64,000 nucleotides of DNA from an uncultured Eubacteriales bacterium (GTDB lineage: Bacteria; Bacillota; Clostridia; Oscillospirales; CAG-272). A model generated the notes under the pieces. The model did not search any database. It was not told where the DNA came from and worked only from the letters and a program-made list of their open reading frames with translations. The position numbers were made by a program, and so were the translations under genes. Positions 16,320 through 25,221 of the stretch are shown here, piece after piece. Within the stretch, counting starts at the first letter, position 1. Every line of letters starts with the position of its first letter. The stretch covers positions 12,350 through 76,349 of the forward strand of contig CAKXXW010000008.1 of the NCBI GenBank assembly GCA_934378145.1, in the 5' to 3' direction.

Positions 16320-16516
16320 TCACCGCCGCAAAAGAGCTTCTTTCCTCAACTCAGTATCCGCTCGACACGATCGCGGAGCGCACCGGATTTTACGACGCCT
16401 CGCACCTTGTGCGCTTTTTTATCAGGAGCGAGGGGATCTCCCCGTCGGAATACCGCAGGAGTTTTTACCGCGGAGGACTCCGAAACAAATTGAATGAACG
16501 CAAAAAAGGACTGTAA
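16313..16516 (+). pseudogene. C-terminal fragment of an AraC-family regulator
   Basis: A frame preceded directly by a TGA and lacking a start encodes about 67 residues with the second AraC helix-turn-helix: AKELLSSTQYPLDTIAERTG, FYDASHLVRFFIRSEG, ISPSEYRRSF. The first HTH and the effector domain are gone. Its broken 5' end meets the broken 5' end of the activating-enzyme fragment at about 16313-16319, pointing to a deletion that joined two divergent genes. Confidence 0.75.
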
Positions 16517-16540
16517 AAACCGAGTTTTTACAGTCCTTTT
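16508..16540. terminator. Bidirectional terminator between the AraC fragment and rpmF
   Basis: GGACTGTAAAAAC-CGA-GTTTTTACAGTCC: 13-base perfect arms, followed by TTTT on the plus strand and by TTTTTT on the minus strand. It overlaps the stop codon of the AraC fragment and serves the convergent rpmF operon. Confidence 0.82.
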
Positions 16541-16555
16541 CGCAAACCGGAAAAA

Positions 16556-16750
16556 TTATTTCTGCTTCTCGTCTTCGATCTTGATGACTTCTTTTCCGTC
16601 ATATGTTCCGCAGTTCTTGCAGACATGATGTGAAAGAACAAGATTTCCGCACTTCGGGCATTCGACCATGCCCGGAACTTCCAATCTTTCCTTTGCGGTG
16701 CGTCTTCTGTCTCGACGCGCCTTGGAAACTTTACGCTTCGGTACTGCCAT
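16556..16750 (-). CDS. rpmF: 50S ribosomal protein L32
   Basis: The 64-residue protein begins with the L32 signature [17 protein letters not shown] and holds a zinc ribbon (CPKCGN, then CKNCGTYDG). This is the Cys4 zinc-binding form. It follows the DUF177 gene by 18 bases, the usual bacterial pairing, and shares its promoter. Confidence 0.97.
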   Translation of the reverse strand: MAVPKRKVSKARRDRRRTAKERLEVPGMVECPKCGNLVLSHHVCKNCGTYDGKEVIKIEDEKQK

Positions 16751-16768
16751 TACCTACACACCTCCTGA

Positions 16769-17305
16769 TTAATCTTTATATTTATTTTCTTCTTTTTTTA
16801 GTTTCTCGGAATACTCCCGAAGCACCGCCCAACGGGGATCGGGTTCGCTCTTTTCGCATCCGCAGTCGCCCTCACTGAGCTTTTTGCCGCATTTCGGGCA
16901 AAGCCCGGGGCAATCCTCCGAACAGAGCAGTCTGCGCGGGAAATCATAAAGTATCTCCTCCGCAAGCTGTTCGTCAACATCAAGGAATCCGTTACCGATA
17001 ACGGCGTATTCATCGACATTGTTTTCAAGCTGTTCGTCGGTAAGCGTACCTTCATCGACCACGGTACGCTCGAATCCGGTCGAAAAGCTACCGTTCACCG
17101 GATCAAGGCACCTTGCACATTCGCCGGTATAATCGAACGAGATCTCAAGCGTCATACGCATATAACCGGCATTGTCGACTATCTCACCGGAGACCTTTAC
17201 ATCGCCGTTGACGGTCACGCCGTCGATATCATTGAACGGAAATGTGAACGACACCGGCATACGGCTTACTTCGCCGCGAAGCAGTGGACGAAGGTCGAGC
17301 TTCAT
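16769..17305 (-). CDS. yceD: DUF177 (YceD-type) protein linked to L32 and 23S rRNA
   Basis: The 178-residue product belongs to the YceD/DUF177 family, needed for 23S rRNA accumulation and ribosome assembly in bacteria and plants. Visible features are a beta-rich N-terminal half with GECARCLDPV, and a C-terminal zinc-finger-like Cys cluster (CSEDCPGLCPKCGKKL, then GDCGC). It is the first gene of the operon with rpmF and has an excellent promoter. The start ATG follows GGAGGTGTCTCT. Confidence 0.92.
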   Translation of the reverse strand: MKLDLRPLLRGEVSRMPVSFTFPFNDIDGVTVNGDVKVSGEIVDNAGYMRMTLEISFDYTGECARCLDPVNGSFSTGFERTVVDEGTLTDEQLENNVDEYAVIGNGFLDVDEQLAEEILYDFPRRLLCSEDCPGLCPKCGKKLSEGDCGCEKSEPDPRWAVLREYSEKLKKEENKYKD

Positions 17306-17335
17306 AGAGACACCTCCAAAAATGCAACATTAAGT

Positions 17336-17364
17336 ATTATACCCTCAGAGAAGGATTTTGTCAA
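17336..17364 (-). promoter_or_regulatory. Consensus promoter of the DUF177-rpmF operon
   Basis: Minus strand TTGACA (17364-17359), 17-base spacer, TATAAT (17341-17336): a perfect sigma-A consensus, as expected for a ribosomal operon. Confidence 0.88.
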
Positions 17365-17386
17365 GTGTTTTTTTGCTTTTTATTGT

Positions 17387-19876
17387 TTATTTTGCCGTAT
17401 AACGCCCCGCGGGAAGCTCGAAAATGAGTTTTCCGCCCTCAATTTTACCGTGAAGCTCCTTTTCATCGAACAAAACGCCGTTAAGCTCGACATTTTTCTG
17501 TCCGTAAAGCAGGGGGAATTCGATTCTCGCAAAGCCCGAGGGGATCGTGAAGCTCCAAACGAATCTTCCGTTCTCGTATTCCCAGCGGCTGATTATCCCG
17601 CGATATGCGGCACTGACATATGTGATACGCTTCTGTCCTTCGGGAAGCTCCTCGTCGCTTCTCGTATCGGGAGCAGGGGCAAGGATGAAACGATCTCTGA
17701 AGCCGGTTGCATCGGGATCGGGTCTGATACCCGCCATAGTCGCGTACATCCATTCGGCAACGGCTCCGTAGGCATAATGGTTGAAGGAATTCATTCCGAC
17801 ATTTCCGAAGCCGTCAGCCTTCGTGTAGGAGTTCCATCTCTCCCAGACGGTCGTCGCACCCTGTCGCACCGAATATAGCCACGAGGGATCGGCGGTGTTC
17901 AGAAGGAGCGAGTAGGCAAGTCCGTCGAGGCCGACCTTTGAAAGCGTCTGATTGAGTATTCCCGTGCCGACAAAGCCGGTCGAGAGCGTATAGCCGTTAT
18001 TCTTTATCTTCTCTGCGAGAAGCGCGACCGTTTTTTCACGAAACTCTCCCTCTATCATATCGAAAGCAAGCGGCAGAAGGTAGCCCGTCTGCGTCTTCTC
18101 GGTGATCTCTCCGTCGGAAACATACTTTTCAAAATAATGCGCGATTATCCTTCCGCGAAGCTCACGGTAATATTCTTCCCTTTCGCTCCTGCCGAGAAGC
18201 GCCGAAAACTTTTCCATGATCAAAGCGTCGTAGGCATAATAGCAGACCGCGATGTAGCGCTTATCGGTGACCTCATAGTTCAGCCAATCGCCGTAAGCCG
18301 TGTTCGGTCCCTCAAGCCCGTACTGCGAAAGATAGTTCATATAATCTTCCATAGCGTCATAGTTCTTGGCTATCACCTCGGTGTCGCCGTACATCTGCCA
18401 GAGTTTATAGGGAACGATGATCCCCGCGTCTCCCCATGCGGCGTTGCCTCCGTGCCCCTTGCCGCCGAAAATCCGCGGTATAACATCGCAGTATTCGCCG
18501 CCGTAGCCCTTCTGTGAATCGCGCGCATCGCCGAGCCATTTGCGAAGGAAGGCATCGGTATCGGCAATATACGAAGCCGCGCCGCAGAACACCTGCGTAT
18601 CTCCCGTCCAGCCGAGGCGCTCGTCGCGCTGCGGGCAGTCGGTCGGCACCGAAAGGTAATTGCCTTTCATTCCCCATTCAATATTGGAATAGAGTTTATT
18701 GACCTCGGCATCCGAACACTCAAAGCATCCGAGCGGCTCAAGCTCCGAGCCGACCGTTTCCGTCGTGATGCACTCGACCTCGATATCGCGGTCGGCGGTA
18801 AGCTCAAGGTATCTGAAGCCGTAGAAGGTGTGCAGAGGTCTGAATATATTGAGAGTCTTTCGCGAGCCGTTCGACGCGGCGATATAATCGAGCCTTGCAA
18901 GAGCCGAGCGGTAATTCTTTATGTAGATACTGCCTTCGGGGCCATCGTTGCCGCGCTTCGGGTCGCCGCTGTCGTTGAGCATCTCGGCAAAGAGGCACTT
19001 TACAGCCGTACCGTCGGCGGCTTTTACGGCGATCGAAGGTCTTCCGACCATATTCTGCCCGAAGTCGAGCATCAGGTGCTGTCCGGCACGAAGCTTTACC
19101 TGCTCGCAGTTGTCTCCGACAGCCTTGAAGGTCGGGCGGATCGCGCCGTACTCGTTCCCGTTCTTTTTTGTTCCTCTCCACACTACGGCGCTGATCGGTG
19201 CGTGATAGCCGCTGACGCGGACGGTGGCACCCTCAAAGGGGACTATCTTACAGGTATAATCGGTAAATACCTCGGCGGGCATCCACGAAACGCTTTCGGG
19301 CTTTGATGCGGGATCGGGGATCCTTGCGTCAAAATATTCTCCGTCCCATATATCGGCAAAAAGCACGGGGCCCGCCACGGCGGCAAGAAAATCCTCTCCG
19401 CTGGCGATAAGCTCTTCCCTGCCGTCCTTATATGTAAGCTCTATCTCGGCGCAGAGAGCGGTCGGCTTGAAGCCGTAGTAGCCGAACGAGATCCTTCCCG
19501 TCCACCAGCCCGACGATACGCGCGCGGTGAAACGGTTCTCACCTTTTTTCTTAAGGTAAGGCATAATATCGTATTCGTACTCGAATACGCGGTAGTTGTA
19601 ATCTGTCCAGAGCGGAGAGAGTTCGTCAAATTCACCGTTTTCGCAACCGACACGCTTGCCGTTCACGAGCGCCTCGAATATTCCGAGCGAGGTTATACGG
19701 AGCTTTGCCGAGCGCAGTCCCTCCGAGGGGGTGAATCCCTTCATAACGGTAAGGATACCCTTCTGCGGCTCTATGTCAAGTCCGCGGTTATTGTAGCAAT
19801 GCTGCGGAGTCTTCCACGGATGCCCGCAGGTTCTGCTCTCAAAGCCCGGGCAGGTTATAAATACACCTTTTTTCAT
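17387..19876 (-). CDS. Alpha-L-rhamnosidase (glycoside hydrolase family 78)
   Basis: The 829-residue product has the bacterial rhamnosidase layout: beta-sandwich domains (residues 1-330), a central (alpha/alpha)6 catalytic domain and a C-terminal beta-sandwich. The motif PTDCPQRDERLGWTGD (about residues 407-422) holds the acidic catalytic residues, and TTVWERWNSY (about 676-685) holds the conserved Glu. There is no signal peptide, so it acts inside the cell on imported rhamnosides, such as flavonoid or plant-cell-wall fragments. It is a single gene with its own promoter, with no transporter or rhamnose catabolic gene next to it. Confidence 0.92.
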   Translation of the reverse strand: MKKGVFITCPGFESRTCGHPWKTPQHCYNNRGLDIEPQKGILTVMKGFTPSEGLRSAKLRITSLGIFEALVNGKRVGCENGEFDELSPLWTDYNYRVFEYEYDIMPYLKKKGENRFTARVSSGWWTGRISFGYYGFKPTALCAEIELTYKDGREELIASGEDFLAAVAGPVLFADIWDGEYFDARIPDPASKPESVSWMPAEVFTDYTCKIVPFEGATVRVSGYHAPISAVVWRGTKKNGNEYGAIRPTFKAVGDNCEQVKLRAGQHLMLDFGQNMVGRPSIAVKAADGTAVKCLFAEMLNDSGDPKRGNDGPEGSIYIKNYRSALARLDYIAASNGSRKTLNIFRPLHTFYGFRYLELTADRDIEVECITTETVGSELEPLGCFECSDAEVNKLYSNIEWGMKGNYLSVPTDCPQRDERLGWTGDTQVFCGAASYIADTDAFLRKWLGDARDSQKGYGGEYCDVIPRIFGGKGHGGNAAWGDAGIIVPYKLWQMYGDTEVIAKNYDAMEDYMNYLSQYGLEGPNTAYGDWLNYEVTDKRYIAVCYYAYDALIMEKFSALLGRSEREEYYRELRGRIIAHYFEKYVSDGEITEKTQTGYLLPLAFDMIEGEFREKTVALLAEKIKNNGYTLSTGFVGTGILNQTLSKVGLDGLAYSLLLNTADPSWLYSVRQGATTVWERWNSYTKADGFGNVGMNSFNHYAYGAVAEWMYATMAGIRPDPDATGFRDRFILAPAPDTRSDEELPEGQKRITYVSAAYRGIISRWEYENGRFVWSFTIPSGFARIEFPLLYGQKNVELNGVLFDEKELHGKIEGGKLIFELPAGRYTAK

Positions 19877-19908
19877 AGGTTATCTCCTTAAATAAAGTCG
19901 TCAACGGT

Positions 19909-19937
19909 ATTTTACCATATTACGCGCCGTCTTTCAA
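19909..19937 (-). promoter_or_regulatory. Promoter of the rhamnosidase gene
   Basis: Minus strand TTGAAA (19937-19932), 17-base spacer, TAAAAT (19914-19909). Confidence 0.6.
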
Positions 19938-19944
19938 GAAGTAT

Positions 19945-19973
19945 TTGAAAAATCCTCTGTTCCGTGGTATAAT
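19945..19973 (+). promoter_or_regulatory. Promoter of the NAD(P)HX dehydratase gene
   Basis: TTGAAA (19945-19950), 17-base spacer, TATAAT (19968-19973), divergent from the rhamnosidase promoter. Confidence 0.7.
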
Positions 19974-20009
19974 TACTTTATCAGGATCAGGAAAAGGAGT
20001 GACTTACAA

Positions 20010-20864
20010 TTGAGCGAAAGATTTTCTTACAATTCGGACGACCTTAAGCGGATGCCGAAGCGCCCCGAAAGGTCAAACAAAGGCACATTCGGCAGTCTTC
20101 TCGTCATCGGCGGCTCGGTCGGAATGGCGGGAGCCGGATATTTTGCGGCAAAGGCGGCATACAGGACGGGTTGCGGGCTTGTAAGGCTTCTGACACCCGA
20201 AGAAAATCTCTCGGTCTATCAGACCCTGATCCCCGAGGCGACAGTGACCGTCTATAATTCCGCATCCCCCGATCCGGCAACGGTCAAAAACGCCGTTGCG
20301 CGTGCCTCGGCGGTCGTCATCGGAGTCGGTCTCGGATGTACGGAGCAGTCAAAGGCGGTACTCCGTGCGGCGCTTGAAGCCTGCACCGTGCCTCTCGTGA
20401 TAGACGCCGACGGGCTGAATCTTATTTCAGCCGACAAAAGCCTTTTTGACCTTGTCCCGCCAAACACGGTGTTTACGCCGCACCCCGCCGAAATGTCAAG
20501 GCTGACAGGGCTTCCCGTCGCGTCGGTGCTTGAGGATATTCCGTCAGTGTGTGAGGATTTCGCAAAGGCTCACAGGGCGATATGCGTTCTGAAGGATCAC
20601 GAGACCGCCGTTTCGAACGGGAGTAAAACTATGATAAACCACAGCGGAAACAGCGGAATGGCGACCGGCGGCTCGGGCGATGTCCTCGCGGGGATGATAG
20701 GCTCGATAACGGCGCAGGGAGCCTTGCCCTTTGACGCCGCCGCGCTCGGCGTCTTCATCCACGGTCTTGCGGGTGATGCCGCCGCAGAGGAGCTGTCCGA
20801 ATATTCCGTGAATGCATCGGATATTATCGACTTTATTCCGAGGATAATGAAAAGAATACCCTAA
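20010..20864 (+). CDS. nnrD: ADP-dependent NAD(P)H-hydrate dehydratase
   Basis: The 284-residue product is a YjeF C-terminal-type (ribokinase fold) enzyme that repairs hydrated NAD(P)H. Motifs are FGSLLVIGGSVGMAGAGYFA near residue 25, PLVIDADGLN near 130, FTPHPAEM near 153, and the catalytic ATGGSGDVLAGMIG near 217. The start is TTG with AAGGAGTGACTTACAA upstream. The N-terminal epimerase domain found in fused Nnr proteins is absent and is not elsewhere in the window. Confidence 0.93.
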   Translation: MSERFSYNSDDLKRMPKRPERSNKGTFGSLLVIGGSVGMAGAGYFAAKAAYRTGCGLVRLLTPEENLSVYQTLIPEATVTVYNSASPDPATVKNAVARASAVVIGVGLGCTEQSKAVLRAALEACTVPLVIDADGLNLISADKSLFDLVPPNTVFTPHPAEMSRLTGLPVASVLEDIPSVCEDFAKAHRAICVLKDHETAVSNGSKTMINHSGNSGMATGGSGDVLAGMIGSITAQGALPFDAAALGVFIHGLAGDAAAEELSEYSVNASDIIDFIPRIMKRIP

Positions 20865-20868
20865 AAAG

Positions 20869-20909
20869 AAAAACATGAGCCTTCCCTAAACGGAAAGGCT
20901 CGTGTTTTT
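20869..20909. terminator. Bidirectional terminator between nnrD and the acyl-CoA synthetase
   Basis: AAAAACATGAGCCTTCC, short loop, GGAAAGGCTCGTGTTTTT, with one bulge; A-rich on one side and T-rich on the other, so it works for both converging genes. It touches the stop codon of the leftward gene. Confidence 0.82.
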
Positions 20910-22618
20910 CACTTTATCTTATATCTCATTATCTTCTTTGCGGTATTTCTCTCGAAGGGTTCGCGGCGGACCTCGACGCGGAGCATCTTCTTGTAGCTCG
21001 GGAGGGTCTTGTTTACCTCTTCGATCTTGCTCTTCATAAGAGCGTAGACCTTCTCGTCGTCGGTCTCGGTCACAAGGTCGGGATTAGGCACGCAGATAGC
21101 TGTCAGCACAGGCTCGCCGTTCGTTTCTCTGACCGTTACGACCGCCTCGAGTATCTCGGGGATCGGTGCGATATGCTCTTCAAGCTCCTCCGGGAAGACA
21201 TTCTTGCCGTTCGAGAGGATTATGACATTCTTCTTGCGTCCCGTGATGAAGATATAGCCTTCATTGTCGATATAACCTATATCGCCCGTCCGGAACCAGC
21301 CGTCCTCGGTGAAAGCCTCCTTCGTTGCCTCGGGATCCTTGAAATATCCCATCATGACATTGTCGCCCGAAACGCAGATCTCTCCGGTCTCGTCCGACTC
21401 GTCCTGTTTGTCGATCCTCACACGGCAGCCCTTGACCGGCTGACCGACCGAGTGGAACTTAACCTTTCCGGGGGAGTTGACCGCTACGAGCGGCGCGCAC
21501 TCGGTTATTCCGTAGCCCTCAAGCACCGTGATACCGAAAGCATAAAAGTCCTTGATTATCTGAGGCGACAGCGGTGCGCCGCCGCAGACTATGCTCTTGA
21601 GGTTGCCTCCGAAGGCTCCCGTGACCTGTGCAAAGAGCTTCTGGCGCTTGTCGATACCGAAGAAAAGCAGGAAGTTGCTGAGTCCCATGGCGAATTTCAG
21701 CTTCTTCTCCATCTTGCGCTTCTTGACCTCGTCCCATATCTTCTTGTGCATCGTCTCGACGATGAGCGGCACGAGCATAAGCGCGTTCGGCTTATACCAC
21801 GCAAAATTCTTCATTATATGCTTCAGGCTGTCGTTTATCAGTATCTCGGCACCGAGCATCTGTATTGCCATCTCGCCGCAGGTTATCTCGTAGGAATGGT
21901 GCGGGGGAAGGATAGACACAAAAGTGTTGTTCATATCGTAGGACATCGAAAGCACCGAGGCATTCGCGGCAGCGGTAAGGTTCTTATGTGACAGCATGAC
22001 TCCCTTTGCCGTTCCCGTCGTACCCGAGGTAAAGAGCAGTGCAGACATCTTTCCCATATCTATCTTGTGGTCGACAAAACTGCGGTTGCCCTTTTCGAGC
22101 GCTGCCTGTCCGAGTTCTATTATCTCTTCAATCGTTTTGACCTTGTCGGAGAATCTGAAATTCTCTCCCGGCTGGATCGGTATGAAGTATTCGACATCGG
22201 GAAGCTGATCGGCTATCTCCGCGATCTTTTTGTTCTGGTTTTTGGTATAGACGACCGCCTTGACCTCGGCACGGATTATGAAATTCACCGTCTGGTCAGG
22301 GTGAATGTCACGGTCTATCGGTACCGCGTAGCCGCCGCCAGTCGTCGCCGCGTAATAGGTGGCAAAGAATCTCGGATGGACATCTCCGGTGATCGCTATG
22401 CCGGCATCCATTATCCCGAGTTCGGCAAAAGCCGTGCCTATCGCATCGACCTCGGCACGCATACGGTGATATGAATATTCGTGGAAATCCTCTTTGTCCT
22501 CTTTATACCAATACAGCGTCTTTTCGCCGTATTCTTCATCGTTCCTGTAAACAAGATGACGCAAATTCTCGACGGGTCTTGCAGGAACGGCACCTTTAAG
22601 GTTGTTTATCATTCGCAT
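20909..22618 (-). CDS. AMP-forming long-chain fatty acid-CoA ligase
   Basis: The 569-residue ANL-superfamily enzyme has the AMP-binding loop LLFTSGTTGTAKGVMLSH (about residues 193-210), EGYGITECAPLV (A5-type motif), GWFRTGDIGYIDNEGYIFIT and GRKKNVIILSNGKNVFPEEL with the hinge region. It resembles bacterial long-chain acyl-CoA synthetases used for exogenous fatty acid activation. The C-terminus NTAKKIMRYKIK carries the usual catalytic lysine. Start ATG follows GGAGGCGACCTT. It is a single-gene unit with its own promoter. Confidence 0.88.
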   Translation of the reverse strand: MRMINNLKGAVPARPVENLRHLVYRNDEEYGEKTLYWYKEDKEDFHEYSYHRMRAEVDAIGTAFAELGIMDAGIAITGDVHPRFFATYYAATTGGGYAVPIDRDIHPDQTVNFIIRAEVKAVVYTKNQNKKIAEIADQLPDVEYFIPIQPGENFRFSDKVKTIEEIIELGQAALEKGNRSFVDHKIDMGKMSALLFTSGTTGTAKGVMLSHKNLTAAANASVLSMSYDMNNTFVSILPPHHSYEITCGEMAIQMLGAEILINDSLKHIMKNFAWYKPNALMLVPLIVETMHKKIWDEVKKRKMEKKLKFAMGLSNFLLFFGIDKRQKLFAQVTGAFGGNLKSIVCGGAPLSPQIIKDFYAFGITVLEGYGITECAPLVAVNSPGKVKFHSVGQPVKGCRVRIDKQDESDETGEICVSGDNVMMGYFKDPEATKEAFTEDGWFRTGDIGYIDNEGYIFITGRKKNVIILSNGKNVFPEELEEHIAPIPEILEAVVTVRETNGEPVLTAICVPNPDLVTETDDEKVYALMKSKIEEVNKTLPSYKKMLRVEVRREPFERNTAKKIMRYKIK

Positions 22619-22649
22619 AAGGTCGCCTCCCGTAAATCAGTTACATCAT

Positions 22650-22679
22650 ATTATAGGTATTATACCCCTCTGTTGTCAG
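22650..22679 (-). promoter_or_regulatory. Promoter of the acyl-CoA synthetase gene
   Basis: Minus strand CTGACA (22679-22674), 18-base spacer, TATAAT (22655-22650). A second TATAAT lies just upstream. Confidence 0.5.
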
Positions 22680-22796
22680 TCTTTTCCGATTATTTGACTG
22701 AAAAAAATATGTAAAACATTTATTGCTGTTTTCTAAAAACAAGAATAAATATATTTGGCAGTATTTTGCATTTATTTTTTGAGGCAGACACAGCTA

Positions 22797-22825
22797 TTGA
22801 CACGGTTCCTGCCGTATGCTATAAT
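22797..22825 (+). promoter_or_regulatory. Promoter of the DNA glycosylase gene
   Basis: TTGACA (22797-22802), 17-base spacer, TATAAT (22820-22825): full consensus. Confidence 0.82.
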
Positions 22826-22858
22826 TCCGGTAAAACATAACCGACAAAGGAGGCATTT

Positions 22859-23386
22859 ATGGAGATACTCCGAAGCGATATATATTCCCTTCCGGCGCCC
22901 GAGCTTGCACCGCTCCTGCTCGGCAGATTCCTGTGCAGACGGACAGACGGCGGCGGGACATTGAGGCTCAGAATAACCGAGACAGAGGCTTACTTCGGTG
23001 AGGAAGACACCGCCTGCCACGCAAATCACGGGCGCACGCCGCGTACAGAGACGCTCTACCTGCCGGGCGGGTATGCCTATGTTTATCTCTGCTACGGGAT
23101 CCATTCCCTACTCAATGTCGTTAGCGGAAGCGAGGGGCATCCCGAAGCCGTTCTGATACGCGGCGTTGAAGGCTTCACGGGGCCCGGGCGGCTCACTAAA
23201 GCAATGAGCATCACGAGAGCGCAGAACGCAAAACTCCTCGTACCCGAAAACGGTCTTTGGCTCGAGGATGATAAATCACCTGTTCCGGAATACAGGACTT
23301 CTCCGCGCGTCGGGATAGACTACGCCGCCGAGGAAGACCGGATGCGGCATTGGCGATTTATGATAAAATTGCAAAAGCCGCATTAA
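22859..23386 (+). CDS. 3-methyladenine DNA glycosylase (AAG/MPG family)
   Basis: The 175-residue product excises alkylated purines and hypoxanthine from DNA. It shows the family motifs LLGRFLCRR, RITETEAY with the catalytic Glu (about residue 43), GGYAYVYLCYGIHSLLNVV with the intercalating-loop region, AVLIRGVE, and GPGRLTKAM. At 175 residues it is slightly short, because the C-terminal region after SPRVGIDYAAEEDRMRHWRF is trimmed. Start ATG follows AAAGGAGGCATTT. Confidence 0.92.
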   Translation: MEILRSDIYSLPAPELAPLLLGRFLCRRTDGGGTLRLRITETEAYFGEEDTACHANHGRTPRTETLYLPGGYAYVYLCYGIHSLLNVVSGSEGHPEAVLIRGVEGFTGPGRLTKAMSITRAQNAKLLVPENGLWLEDDKSPVPEYRTSPRVGIDYAAEEDRMRHWRFMIKLQKPH

Positions 23387-23418
23387 CAGCCCCTTTTGTT
23401 TTATGTGCATCAAGCATA

Positions 23419-23447
23419 TTGCAATCGCGGCGGTATTGTGATATAAT
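23419..23447 (+). promoter_or_regulatory. Promoter of the PTS-IIC-like gene
   Basis: TTGCAA (23419-23424), 17-base spacer, TATAAT (23442-23447). Confidence 0.7.
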
Positions 23448-23479
23448 TAAGGTAAATAAATACAATCGAGGGTTTCTAT

Positions 23480-24634
23480 ATGAAAGAAAAAAATCCCGAA
23501 AAAGCCGGACTTTTCACCAAAGAAGGTCTGAAAGCCCGCGCAAAGCTCTATTTTGTTGACGCAATGGGCGCCATGGCGCTCGGTCTGTTCGCCTCGCTCC
23601 TCATAGGTACGATCTTCAATACGATCGGAGACAAGGTACCTTACCTCGAATTTTTCAAAACGGTAGCGAAATTCGCGCAGGGTGCGACCGGAATGGCTAT
23701 CGGTGTCGCGATCGCGCTGAAGCTCAAAATGCCGCCGCTCGTCGTCTTCTCGTGCGCGACCGTCGGAAGCATCGCAAACGCTATGGGCGCGATAATCGAC
23801 AGCGGAAAGATCCTCACATGGGCGGCTACCGCAAAGGGTGAGAGCGGAGTCTTCTATGCCGCAGGCCCCGCCGGTGCCTTCTTTGCAATAATAATCGCAT
23901 GCGAGGTCGGAAAGCTCGTCTCGCAGAAGACAAAGGTCGACATCCTTGTCACTCCGACGGTGACGATACTCACGGGCTTTGCCGCATCTTGGCTCATCTG
24001 CCCGATCATCTCCTATGTTATGTACTATCTCGGAGTCTTCATCAACACGGCAACAGGATTTGCCCCGATAATTATGGGCATCGTGATCTCGGTCGTCGTC
24101 GGAATGATACTCACTCTCCCGATCTCGAGCGCCGCGATATGCAGTATGGTGTTCTCGGCGCAGGCGATAGAAGCCGCAGTTGCGTCTCAGGGCAACGCCG
24201 ACGGACTTCTCCTTGCCGGAGGAGCCGCCGCTGTCGGATGCTGTGCGCAGATGGTCGGCTTTGCCGTGATGTCCTTTAAGGAAAACAGATGGGGCGGGCT
24301 TGTGTCTCAGGGACTCGGCACCTCGATGCTCCAGATGGGAAATATTATGAAAAATCCCCGCATATGGATCCCGCCCACACTCGCGGGAGCCGTGGTAGGT
24401 CCCCTTTCAACGACTGTCTTCAAACTCAAATGCACGGGTGTCGCCGCCGGAATGGGAACATGCGGACTTGTAGGTCCCATCGGGATCTTCAGTGACACCG
24501 GAAACAATGCCATGATGTGGGTCGGAATGATCCTTCTCTGCATCGTTCTTCCCGCCGGTATATCGCTCGGCGTAGGTCAGCTCTTCCGTAAGATCGGCTG
24601 GATAAAGGAAAACGACCTTAAACTCGATCAATAA
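23480..24634 (+). CDS. PTS-IIC-like membrane permease (PF13303 type), orphan
   Basis: The 384-residue product has about ten hydrophobic segments and the family's Gly-rich pattern, including AKLYFVDAMGAMALGLFASL, GPAGAFFAIIIACEVGKLV, LPISSAAICSMVFSAQAIEA and GTCGLVGPIGI. Members are annotated as PTS EIIC-like but often stand alone. No IIA, IIB, HPr or enzyme I gene is nearby, so phosphotransfer-coupled sugar uptake is doubtful and an ion- or substrate-facilitated route is equally possible. A flavin reductase and an SdpI-like gene follow in the same direction. Confidence 0.78.
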   Translation: MKEKNPEKAGLFTKEGLKARAKLYFVDAMGAMALGLFASLLIGTIFNTIGDKVPYLEFFKTVAKFAQGATGMAIGVAIALKLKMPPLVVFSCATVGSIANAMGAIIDSGKILTWAATAKGESGVFYAAGPAGAFFAIIIACEVGKLVSQKTKVDILVTPTVTILTGFAASWLICPIISYVMYYLGVFINTATGFAPIIMGIVISVVVGMILTLPISSAAICSMVFSAQAIEAAVASQGNADGLLLAGGAAAVGCCAQMVGFAVMSFKENRWGGLVSQGLGTSMLQMGNIMKNPRIWIPPTLAGAVVGPLSTTVFKLKCTGVAAGMGTCGLVGPIGIFSDTGNNAMMWVGMILLCIVLPAGISLGVGQLFRKIGWIKENDLKLDQ

Positions 24635-24657
24635 TTTTGCAGGGAGGTTATACAAAA

Positions 24658-25218
24658 ATGAGAAAGAATCTCGGAGCAAAGCCCCTTACCTATCCGCAGC
24701 CCGTGTTTATTCTTGCCGCCTACGGAGAAGATATGACTCCGTGCGCCATGAATGCCGCATGGGGCGGGATCAGCGATGACAAGGAGCTTTCCATGTGCAT
24801 CAGCGCCGGACACAAGACAACAAAGGACATCCTCGCGCGAAAAGCGTTCACCGTCAGCATGGCTGACGCCGATCATGTTGCCGAATGTGACTATGTGGGA
24901 ATCGTTTCGGGCAACTCGGTCCCCGACAAGTTTGCAAAGGCGGGCTTCCATGCCGTAAAATCGGATTTTGTCGATGCGCCGCTTATCGAAGAGCTTCCCG
25001 TTGCCGTTGAGTGCAGGCTCAAAAGCTACGATCCCGAGAGCTGTCGCCTTGTCGGTGAGATAGTCAATGTAAGCGTTGACGAAAAGGTCCTTGACGCAAA
25101 CGGCAAGGTCGACACCGCAAAGGTCCGTCCGATAACCTTCGATCCCTTCAACAATGACTATGTCGTCCTCGGAGAGGTCGTCGGGAAGGCATTCTCCGAA
25201 GGCAAAAAGTTAAAGTAA
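24658..25218 (+). CDS. Flavin reductase-like FMN-binding protein
   Basis: The 186-residue product has the flavin-reductase split-barrel pattern: PQPVFILAAYGEDMTPCAMN (loop contacting FMN phosphate), HKTTKDILARKAFTVSM, DYVGIVSGNSVPDKFAKAGF, and a conserved EIVNVSVDE near the C-terminus. It probably binds FMN and transfers electrons to an unknown partner. The ATG at 24658 follows GGGAGGTTATACAAAA. It lies 23 bases after the permease and 3 bases before the next gene, so the three are likely cotranscribed. Confidence 0.85.
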   Translation: MRKNLGAKPLTYPQPVFILAAYGEDMTPCAMNAAWGGISDDKELSMCISAGHKTTKDILARKAFTVSMADADHVAECDYVGIVSGNSVPDKFAKAGFHAVKSDFVDAPLIEELPVAVECRLKSYDPESCRLVGEIVNVSVDEKVLDANGKVDTAKVRPITFDPFNNDYVVLGEVVGKAFSEGKKLK

Positions 25219-25221
25219 GTC

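Noticed and set aside
23124..23129. Further GTTAGC half-sites (also near 7990 and 30731) as extra TetR operators
   Set aside because: They lack the second arm at the right spacing and lie within coding sequence.
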